The position numbers were made by a program, and so were the translations under genes. From Saprospiraceae bacterium UBA7328 (GTDB lineage Bacteria; Bacteroidota; Bacteroidia; Chitinophagales; Saprospiraceae): 42,161 bases of DNA. Below are positions 35,393 to 42,161 of the stretch, one piece after another. The stretch is taken from contig DKPS01000279.1 in the NCBI GenBank assembly GCA_002471345.1, forward strand, positions 1 through 42,161. The letters run 5' to 3'. The notes beneath the pieces are model-generated. The model was not told where the DNA came from and made no database searches. It saw only the letters and a program-made list of their open reading frames with translations. Each line of letters starts with the position of its first letter. The first letter of the stretch is position 1.

Positions 35393-35803
35393 CTATCTAC
35401 CCATAAGCCATCCGATAGCAGCTCCTCCTACAGCTCCCCAAACGGCATTTCCTATAACATTTAGCAGCAGAACTGTTGAATCAATAAGGTTATACTACCC
35501 CAGCACCATAGCATCTGCACTGAGCCCAACCAATATAGCTATGACTGCTCCTGCTGAAGCTCCAGTCTTGGCGGTGCTGATATTTGCCCATCTATTAAAA
35601 ACAAGAGACATTAATAATGCTGTGGCTAAACATGAAATTATAATGAAAGGAAATGCTGCATCTTCTGACTTTGCTAAACCATCATATGAAGCTGTGTGAG
35701 ATTGGATAAATGATTCTAAGCCTAATCCCCATATGAGAAAACCAGCCAGAGTAAGAACAATTCCTCCAACTACGGTCCCCAACAAAATCTTTTGAATATT
35801 CAT
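35393..35803 (-). pseudogene. Small four-helix membrane protein gene with internal amber stop
   Basis: From the ATG at 35803 (MNIQKILLGTVVGGIVLTLAG, quoted as LLGTVVGGIVLTLAG) the frame encodes three membrane helices and stops at TAG 35495-35497. The same frame then continues with 33 further sensible residues (YNLIDSTVLLLNVIGN, AVGGAAIGWLMGR) to a TAG at 35393-35395. Together they give a ~136-residue protein with a fourth, glycine-rich helix, the usual layout of this uncharacterised Bacteroidota membrane family. The shorter product would lack that helix. Alternative starts exist upstream (ATG at 35824). An antisense frame over the same region is an artefact. Confidence 0.65.
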
Positions 35804-35870
35804 TGTACTTATGTTTTGTTTCATAAAAAGATACGAATATTGTCTAAGCATTTAGAATACTATCTGAATT

Positions 35871-36233
35871 ATGTCAAAAAATAATAACAAAACTCTTTCT
35901 TGGGATGCCTTTCAATCATTAGGTAATCCTAATAATCCAGAATTAGAAATAGTCAAAGAAGATGAGCCTGATAAGATGGATTATAATCATTTGATGGATG
36001 TTAGAATCTGGTTAGACAAAAAGAATAGAAAGGGGAAAAAGGCAACACTGATAAAGGGGCTAGAGCTAAATGATGATGCATTATCAAGTTTGTGTAAAGA
36101 GCTGAAAAGTAAATGTGGGGTAGGGGGGGCTGCAAAAGATGGAGAGATCATAATCCAAGGAGATAACCGCAAAAAAGTGATGGAGATACTTATAGAGAAA
36201 GGATATACTAAATCTAAGCTTGCTGGAGGGTAA
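35871..36233 (+). CDS. SUI1/eIF1-like translation initiation factor (YciH family)
   Basis: This 120-residue protein has a variable, charged N-terminus and a C-terminal SUI1 domain with KKNRKGKKATLIKGLEL, split here as KATLIKGLEL, then CGVGGAAKDGEIIIQGD and GYTKSKLAGG. These are the standard elements of the bacterial YciH/eIF1-like family, which can influence start-codon choice. The ATG start is clear. It is divergent from the broken membrane protein gene; no partner gene is evident. Confidence 0.9.
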   Translation: MSKNNNKTLSWDAFQSLGNPNNPELEIVKEDEPDKMDYNHLMDVRIWLDKKNRKGKKATLIKGLELNDDALSSLCKELKSKCGVGGAAKDGEIIIQGDNRKKVMEILIEKGYTKSKLAGG

Positions 36234-36413
36234 GTAGCGGTTATAATTTTAACTATTATAATTATTTCAAGCTCTTATAAAATCTACTTTAAATTCTTAT
36301 GCATAGTATGCGATTGGGTAGAATACATATGACGCTTATGTTTATGTATCAAAGTCATAATTGAAAGGAGTAATATTTTCCTATTTTGTCGACAGAGAAA
36401 ACTGAATAGTAGA

Positions 36414-37787
36414 ATGTTAGCAGGAGTCATACTTTGTTTTATAATTGGATATCTAGTAATTGTTTTTGAACATCCATTAAAATTGGATAAGACCGTTCCT
36501 TCATTAATTATGGGAGCATTATGTTGGGCTCTTCTTTCAATTGGATATAATGCAGGATTTCTAGACATAGTAGATTATCATGGCCATCTATTTAGCATGG
36601 CAGGAGAACTTACTCCTGAAAATCTGCATCATGCAGAAGATGGGTTTACCAATTCATTACTTCATCATCTCGCAAAAACAGCAGAGATACTAGTGTTCCT
36701 AATTGGAGCGATGACCATTGTAGAGATAATTGATCTTCATCGAGGATTTGAAATACTCAAGCAATGGGTGAAAACTCGAAATAAGAGAAAGCTACTTTGG
36801 ATCATCGGAGTTTTGGCATTTATTCTATCTGCCATTATAGATAATCTTACGGCTACTATAGTATTAGTGACTCTACTAAGAAAATTAATACCAGACAAGA
36901 CTGAAAGGTTATGGTATGCATCATTAGTAGTAATTGCAGCTAATGCTGGAGGTGCATGGTCACCTATTGGAGATGTCACCACTACGATGTTATGGATTGG
37001 TAAGAAGGTTTCAACTGGAGGATTAATTTTAAATTTAGTTATTCCATCTTTGGTATGTTTTATTGTTCCCACTTTTATCGCCCAATTTTTGAAACCGTTT
37101 CAAGGCGAGTTAAAAGCAGATGTTAATGCCGATGTGTCAGAATCTATTCGACTTTTGAGCAGTAAAACAATGCTATTCTTAGGACTAGGTGGAATTGTAT
37201 TTGTTCCGATATTTAAGACGATTACTCATCTTCCTCCTTATTTAGGAATGATGTTAAGTATGGGTGTGGTATGGCTAGTTTCAGAGTATATACATCCAGA
37301 GGAAGATTTTACACAAGAGAGGAGAGCTAAATATTCTGCCCATCATGCACTTTCACGTATTGAGATGTCGAGCATTCTTTTCTTTCTCGGGATACTAATG
37401 GCAGTAGCAGCTTTAGAAACCATGGTTGTGGGAGGAGTTGGAACTCTAAGATATGTAGCTGAAGCCCTGGATAGTACGATTCCAAATCAAGATGTAGTAG
37501 TGATGTTATTAGGTGTAGGGTCTGCAATAATAGATAATGTACCATTAGTGGCAGCTTCTATGGGCATGTATGATGTAGCATTAGATTCTAAACTATGGCA
37601 TTTTATTGCTTACTCAGCAGGTACTGGAGGCAGTATGTTAATCATTGGCTCTGCGGCTGGTGTTGCTGCTATGGGTATGGAGCGCATTGATTTTATTTGG
37701 TACTTTAAAAAGATAACATGGCTTGCTGCCATTGGATTTGTAGCAGGTGGAATAGCCTTCTTAGTGATGTATAATATCATCCATTAA
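36414..37787 (+). CDS. nhaD: NhaD-type Na+/H+ antiporter
   Basis: This 457-residue inner-membrane antiporter of the ion-transporter superfamily has ~11-12 helices. NhaD landmarks include LSAIIDNLTATIVLVTLLRKL with the membrane Asp-Asn pair (quoted as SAIIDNLTATI), NAGGAWSPIGDVTTTMLW and, in the symmetric second half, GSAIIDNVPLVAASMGMY and GTGGSMLIIGSAAG. Both repeats of the IDN/T-S/T-P motif are intact, so the protein looks functional. It expels Na+ in exchange for H+, common in marine Bacteroidota. It stands alone and converges on the adhesin gene 43 bases away. Confidence 0.92.
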   Translation: MLAGVILCFIIGYLVIVFEHPLKLDKTVPSLIMGALCWALLSIGYNAGFLDIVDYHGHLFSMAGELTPENLHHAEDGFTNSLLHHLAKTAEILVFLIGAMTIVEIIDLHRGFEILKQWVKTRNKRKLLWIIGVLAFILSAIIDNLTATIVLVTLLRKLIPDKTERLWYASLVVIAANAGGAWSPIGDVTTTMLWIGKKVSTGGLILNLVIPSLVCFIVPTFIAQFLKPFQGELKADVNADVSESIRLLSSKTMLFLGLGGIVFVPIFKTITHLPPYLGMMLSMGVVWLVSEYIHPEEDFTQERRAKYSAHHALSRIEMSSILFFLGILMAVAALETMVVGGVGTLRYVAEALDSTIPNQDVVVMLLGVGSAIIDNVPLVAASMGMYDVALDSKLWHFIAYSAGTGGSMLIIGSAAGVAAMGMERIDFIWYFKKITWLAAIGFVAGGIAFLVMYNIIH

Positions 37788-37830
37788 GCAAAGAATGAAT
37801 TATGATTAGGCCTGATTAATCGGTTGATTT

Positions 37831-40209
37831 TTATTGACTCAGCAAAGTCACGTCTCCAGAATGGTCTATGGCTTCTCCATCCAAGTATTGCACTTTCGCA
37901 TACCATGTATACAGCCCTGATGGGAGTTTCTTACCATTGAGATGTCCATCCCATGCCGCTTCTCGTCTATTAGGCAAAAAGTCATTTTGACTAAAAAGTA
38001 CATTGCCCCATTTATCAAAAACTATCCATTGAGATATGAATTGTACTTCGACCCCACCAGTCAAAATCAGTACATCATTAATGCCATCTCCATTTGGGGT
38101 GAATACATTGGCCGAAAGGACTCTTCTTCTTTTCTCTACATTGATCAATAGATCATGACTGGTGACACAATCGTCCCTAGAGGTGACTTCTAGAGTATAA
38201 AAACCATCATTATAATTTCTAGCATAAGGAGTGAGGCAATCAGTGCAAGTCAGGCCTTCAGGGCCAGTCCAATTGACTTGGATAATATCTATATCATTGA
38301 GTACTGGGTCTATATATATAGAATCACCCAGTAAAATGCTTAATCGATTTTCTAAAGTGATAATAGGAATTTGTGGGGCTGTAATAGTGGACGATATGGC
38401 AGAAAGACAATCATTGGAATCTTTGATCTCCACCTTATAATCTCCTTCTACAAGGTCCTCAAACAAAGCACCTTGGTTGAAAGCAGAGCCATTTATAGCA
38501 TATGTATATGGTGCTGTGCCTCCTTGAGCGGATAAGATTTCCACCTCTCCACTCTCAAATCCATCACAGCTCGGGTTCCTGAAATCTACATCTAATTCTA
38601 GCAATGGGGGTTCTTCTAATGTGAAACTTTGTGCCACATTACAGCCTACATAATCAGTAATCGTCACTACATACTCTCCTGCTGCTAATTCTGTAATAGT
38701 CATAGAAGAATGACCTGTATTCCAAGTGTAATCATATGGAGCTACACCTCCTTGTACGGAGATCATCAGTGTCCCATCAGGAAGTCCATTCGCAACATGA
38801 CAACTAATATTATATGCCCCATACTCAGATGGGACAAAATCAGAAGTGATAGATGATGGTTCACTGACACTCTGAAGCATGACTACATCATTTCCAAAAT
38901 TGTCACTTACATATATTCTATACATCCCAGCTGGGACATTGTTGATGACATTATTATCTAAGAGCTCGGTTCTGCCTTCACCTGTAATCGATGTGTCCAC
39001 AATGTTAGTATATACAAAACTTAAAGGAGGAGTACCTTGATCTATAGAGAATATCAGCTTCCCTGTAGTTGTACCATGACATATTGCGGGTTCAAAATTC
39101 GTTGTGCCTAATATTTCGCACTCGATAGCCAGGAGCTCTAAAGAAACTACACTATCACATCCCAAAGCCGTAGGAATAGAATCCACATAGCTACCCGTAC
39201 TATTATAGAAACTAGAACCTACTGGATATTCTACATCATTACATATCCATACATTTAGAGAAGTCCTAGGAGTAGGGAGCACCTCTAAGTCAATGACTAT
39301 GACACTGTCACAACCATTATCATAGGTTATTATTTCTTGAAAAGATCCTGTCTCACAATAGACAGTTCCATTATACTCTCTGCAATCTCCTTCGCACAGT
39401 AATTCATTCACAAATAAAGTATCTGGTGTTCTTACCCTTACAGTTGTGCATGAAGGTGGAGCTTCATCACATACATTTGAGGCGATTACACATATCTCGT
39501 ATACCCCATCTTGGATAAAGTTGAATTCTACATTCTGATTTCTTTGTGGCTGAAGTTGCCCGTCTATAGTCCAGTCAAAAAGGGCCGCTCCAGATTCATT
39601 CAGTTCTGCATTAAATACAGTGGGAAAGTTGCTACAGGTTTCTTCATTATGGATAATGACCCCTGAGTTAGTAAGTGGAAGCACTTGTGTAGATCCTTCT
39701 AAAACACTGAATGTCCAGTCACAAACCGAGCCAGCACTGCCATCCATAATTAGATAATAATGTTGCCCAATGATCAATGAATCTTCAGTAGTGAAAATAT
39801 GAGATTGGCCGTTTTCAAGATCTCTTTGGCAAGAAGTGATAGGTGTAAAGTTTTGGCAATCAGAGCTTTGATAAAAGCCCAAGTCAAGACTCATGAGGTT
39901 AAATCTTCCTGCTTGACAGTTAGACACATCAATTTTTATACTCAAGTTGTGGCTGCCTGCTATAAATGCTATGAAATGCATATCGTCTGCATTACTACAA
40001 AATGCGGATCCTAGATTTTGCCCTGCGCTACGCAGATCATTTCGACCAGTAAACCCATCAATGTCACAAATGACACACGCATCAGCACAATTGTTTGCCA
40101 TCTTAGCTATCGCTCCACAAGGCACAGGCTGGGAAAGTAACTGGATAGAGGTAATACTTACAAATGAAATAATTAGAAATAAGCCTCTTCTTCGTCTGAT
40201 GTTTAGCAT
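37831..40209 (-). CDS. Secreted adhesin-like protein with PKD, Cys-repeat, SprB repeats and CHU_C
   Basis: The ATG at 40209 is preferred over a TTG nine codons upstream because it gives a normal signal peptide (RRRR then a hydrophobic stretch, cleavage near LLSQ). The order of parts is as follows: a Cys-rich N-terminal domain (to ~residue 190), a PKD-like domain (~200-260), and two Cys-pair modules like those of the first two genes (LCEGDCREYNG ... GCDSV; WICNDVEYPVG ... GCDSV). Three SprB-type repeats follow (GVAPYDYTWNTG, GEYVVTITDYVGC; GGTAPYTYAING, GDYKVEIKDSNDC). Last comes a canonical CHU_C domain (NVFTPNGDGINDV, VFDKWGNVLF, AAWDGHLNGK) as type IX secretion signal. It is probably a surface adhesin or gliding-related protein. 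Confidence 0.9.
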   Translation of the reverse strand: MLNIRRRRGLFLIISFVSITSIQLLSQPVPCGAIAKMANNCADACVICDIDGFTGRNDLRSAGQNLGSAFCSNADDMHFIAFIAGSHNLSIKIDVSNCQAGRFNLMSLDLGFYQSSDCQNFTPITSCQRDLENGQSHIFTTEDSLIIGQHYYLIMDGSAGSVCDWTFSVLEGSTQVLPLTNSGVIIHNEETCSNFPTVFNAELNESGAALFDWTIDGQLQPQRNQNVEFNFIQDGVYEICVIASNVCDEAPPSCTTVRVRTPDTLFVNELLCEGDCREYNGTVYCETGSFQEIITYDNGCDSVIVIDLEVLPTPRTSLNVWICNDVEYPVGSSFYNSTGSYVDSIPTALGCDSVVSLELLAIECEILGTTNFEPAICHGTTTGKLIFSIDQGTPPLSFVYTNIVDTSITGEGRTELLDNNVINNVPAGMYRIYVSDNFGNDVVMLQSVSEPSSITSDFVPSEYGAYNISCHVANGLPDGTLMISVQGGVAPYDYTWNTGHSSMTITELAAGEYVVTITDYVGCNVAQSFTLEEPPLLELDVDFRNPSCDGFESGEVEILSAQGGTAPYTYAINGSAFNQGALFEDLVEGDYKVEIKDSNDCLSAISSTITAPQIPIITLENRLSILLGDSIYIDPVLNDIDIIQVNWTGPEGLTCTDCLTPYARNYNDGFYTLEVTSRDDCVTSHDLLINVEKRRRVLSANVFTPNGDGINDVLILTGGVEVQFISQWIVFDKWGNVLFSQNDFLPNRREAAWDGHLNGKKLPSGLYTWYAKVQYLDGEAIDHSGDVTLLSQ

Positions 40210-40348
40210 TAAAATAGAAACGAATGATTTTGCCAAATTAGATAAATGAAAACGGATCTAAAAGAAAGGCCTGTACAATTAAAAAGAATACCATATTTAG
40301 TCATTTCAGTTTATTTGAAGATGGCAGATACAAGCAGTAACTAACTTT

Positions 40349-40732
40349 TTAAGAGTTAATTCTCCATGGAGGGTTAAGCCTATTTTCTCCTGCTAAATAA
40401 AGGATCAATTGATTTCTATCTAGATCTTTTAGTCGAGCTTCTCTCCATAACCAGGATTTATCATTTGGCATTTCATCAAACTGCACCCCTTCTAAAATTA
40501 ATTTTGACACATGACTATCCAGATTTTCACATTCGAAATAGACATAAACACCATCTCCTGAAGGCAATTCATTAACTTTGTGAATTGAGAATGTAGATGT
40601 TCCATTTGGACACATAAATCTTGCATAATCATCAGATGAATGAACTATGAGCTTAAGTCCTAATCTTTCATAAAAAGGTATGGCTTTGCGCAAATCTAAA
40701 GAAGGAACTGTAATCTGATTTAAATTTATAAT
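40349..40732 (-). CDS. VOC-family (glyoxalase-like) protein with probable ATT start
   Basis: The family pattern 'M-I-N-L-N-Q-I-T-V-P-S-L-D-L-R-K' is encoded in full but its first codon is ATT (complement of 40730-40732). A conventional start (TTG, complement of 40691-40693) would remove the first beta strand of the fold. An in-frame TGA lies just upstream, so no ATG, GTG or other TTG is available. The rest is an ordinary ~127-residue VOC domain (AIPFYERLGLKLIV, YARFMCPNG, YVYFECENLDSHV, LILYLAGENR). The substrate is unknown. Confidence 0.78.
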   Translation of the reverse strand: MINLNQITVPSLDLRKAIPFYERLGLKLIVHSSDDYARFMCPNGTSTFSIHKVNELPSGDGVYVYFECENLDSHVSKLILEGVQFDEMPNDKSWLWREARLKDLDRNQLILYLAGENRLNPPWRINS

Positions 40733-40803
40733 AGTTGTTTTATCATCATTGAGTGATATTCATATATTTCCTTTCGTTATAACACTAAGTCCCAAACTCT
40801 GTT

Positions 40804-41742
40804 CTACCTTCGATTATTTCTATCCATATTCAGTATCTTTTGTTCAACTAAAAGATCTTGAGGAATGAGTCTTTGAATGGTTTCTTTTAGCCTTTGCACA
40901 ATGGATTCTTTGATATAATTGCTGTGTACAACTATGCTCACTTCTCTCACCGGTTCTGGACTTGTAAATCTTTTCACATGAATTGAGTTTTGCTCATTGG
41001 CAATAGAAAGTTCAGGTACAAGAGTATACCCTACTCCTCTTTTTACTAAGCTTTTTAATGCTTCTATTGATCCACTTTGATATTCGAATCCTATAGAAGA
41101 ACCATGCTTTGCACTTTTACAAATAGATAATGCCTGCTCCCTAAAGCAATGACCTTCATCCAATACTAGAACCTCACTAGGATCCAAATCCTCAGCGAGT
41201 AAGAGCTTAGCATCGAGGAAACGATGGTTTTCTGGAAGATAGAGCAGGAAAGGTTCGTAGAATACTGGAATTTCTCTGATAGATTTCTCATTTAACGGTG
41301 TCACCAAAATCCCTAAATCTAACATTCCATTTTCAATCTGATCTATTATTTGTTCTGTCTGTATCTCTTGAATTTTTAAGTGTACCTTTTTATTCTCTTT
41401 GATAAAATGAGGAAGAAAAAGAGGAAGTAAATAAGGAGCGAGAGTAGGAATAATCCCAATTGTAAATTCACCTTCCATAGATTCCTTTTCATGGTGAATA
41501 AATTCTTTTATCTGCTTGCTTTCGAGCAATATCCTCCTAGCCCTTGAAATCACTTCTCTGCCAATTTCTGTAGGCTCCAATGGCTTCTTGTCTCTATCAA
41601 AAATCTTTATACCTATCTCTTCTTCCAATTTCTTGATCTGCATGGTAAGGTTAGGTTGGGACACGAAGCAATGTTCTGCAGCTGTGATATAATGCCTATA
41701 ATCATCAAGAGCTACAACGTACTCAAATTGTTGCAAAGTCAT
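40804..41742 (-). CDS. oxyR: Hydrogen-peroxide-sensing transcriptional regulator OxyR
   Basis: This LysR-family regulator of 312 residues has an N-terminal winged helix-turn-helix (TLQQFEYVVALDDYRHY, SQPNLTMQIKKLEEEIG) and a LysR substrate domain. The redox cysteines fall at Cys199 (GHCFREQ) and Cys208 (LSICKS), the same positions as in Escherichia coli OxyR. That agreement supports the ATG at 41742 over an ORF extended 26 codons upstream. On oxidation these form a disulfide and activate peroxide-defence genes. The gene is divergent from katG, 126 bases away, with a palindrome between them. Confidence 0.93.
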   Translation of the reverse strand: MTLQQFEYVVALDDYRHYITAAEHCFVSQPNLTMQIKKLEEEIGIKIFDRDKKPLEPTEIGREVISRARRILLESKQIKEFIHHEKESMEGEFTIGIIPTLAPYLLPLFLPHFIKENKKVHLKIQEIQTEQIIDQIENGMLDLGILVTPLNEKSIREIPVFYEPFLLYLPENHRFLDAKLLLAEDLDPSEVLVLDEGHCFREQALSICKSAKHGSSIGFEYQSGSIEALKSLVKRGVGYTLVPELSIANEQNSIHVKRFTSPEPVREVSIVVHSNYIKESIVQRLKETIQRLIPQDLLVEQKILNMDRNNRR

Positions 41743-41761
41743 ATAACTATAAATTATATTG

Positions 41762-41780
41762 ATATCAATATTATTGATAT
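41762..41780. promoter_or_regulatory. Palindromic site between oxyR and katG (candidate OxyR operator)
   Basis: ATATCAATA-T-TATTGATAT is a perfect 9-bp inverted repeat with a one-base centre, placed in the shared control region 20 bases upstream of oxyR. LysR regulators usually bind such dyads between divergent genes. It does not match the E. coli OxyR ATAG-N7-CTAT consensus well. Confidence 0.42.
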
Positions 41781-41862
41781 GATTTATATAACTTATTTGT
41801 TGACCTTTATGGTATACCAATCAAGAAATGACTTTTCTCAATTCACATCACAATTAAATTAA

Positions 41863-42161
<299 letters not shown>

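Noticed and set aside
28131..35497. Stop-codon reassignment (TAA/TAG read as sense)
   Set aside because: Intact genes in the window end normally at TAA, TAG and TGA (for example TAG after the second exbD), so recoding of the whole genome is not supported.
35355..35699. Plus-strand frame of 114 codons
   Set aside because: It lies antisense to the membrane protein gene, whose product has clear helices and family-like features; the plus-strand product has no recognisable features.
39947..40249. Plus-strand frame of 100 codons
   Set aside because: It is antisense to the N-terminal part of the third adhesin, which has a signal peptide and domain pattern.

Overview
The window is AT-rich DNA from a member of the phylum Bacteroidota, most likely a Saprospirales/Chitinophagales-type marine or freshwater bacterium. 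Four things support this. There are three very large secreted proteins with gliding-motility-associated (CHU_C, type IX secretion type B) C-terminal domains. Several genes have the Bacteroidota -7 promoter element TAnnTTTG upstream. There is a carboxypeptidase-regulatory-domain/TonB-type outer-membrane receptor. Typical Bacteroidota families such as DUF2911, DUF2520 and Porin_10 are also present. I found no rRNA, tRNA, CRISPR array or intact transposase.

Layout. 1-7.7 kb: two giant repeat-rich adhesin-like proteins (the first cut by the window edge), then a beta-barrel putative porin. 7.9-9.8 kb, minus strand: folC and a YfcE-type phosphoesterase. 10.2-11.3 kb: a periplasmic thioredoxin-like protein facing a small secreted thrombospondin-type-3 protein. 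11.7-13.2 kb: an ExbB-ExbD-ExbD proton channel operon. 13.3-18.6 kb: a LON-substrate-binding-domain protein, gamma-glutamyltranspeptidase, a lipoprotein, RimM, and RidA translationally overlapped with a threonine/serine dehydratase. 18.8-20.7 kb: a nucleoside transporter divergent from uridine kinase. 20.7-25.0 kb, minus strand: ccmE-ccmF-DUF2520-small protein, where CcmE has the rarer Cys-type heme motif. 25.6-26.8 kb: a VOC protein and an SRPBCC/TfoX-like pair. 27.1-29.5 kb: an outer-membrane receptor gene interrupted by one in-frame stop. 29.8-33.0 kb: universal stress protein, tandem-DUF2911 protein and a membrane-anchored methyltransferase. 33.05-33.72 kb: a frameshifted DUF559 endonuclease gene bracketed by two direct copies of a hairpin-bearing repeat. 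33.7-37.8 kb: an alpha/beta-hydrolase-OsmC fusion, a membrane protein gene broken by an in-frame amber stop, an SUI1/eIF1-like factor and an NhaD antiporter. 37.8-40.2 kb: a third CHU_C adhesin. 40.3-42.2 kb: a VOC protein apparently starting at ATT, then oxyR divergent from katG (cut by the window end).

Functional links. Several neighbours make biochemical sense together: dehydratase plus RidA (enamine production and clearance), nucleoside uptake plus uridine kinase, CcmE plus CcmF (heme delivery and ligation), OxyR plus KatG (peroxide sensing and removal), and ExbB/ExbD as energy source for TonB-dependent receptors.

The most unusual items are the DUF559 endonuclease bracketed by REP-like repeats, the Cys-pair repeat (strict 156-nt period in one gene) shared by all three adhesins, and three separately disrupted genes between 27 and 36 kb.
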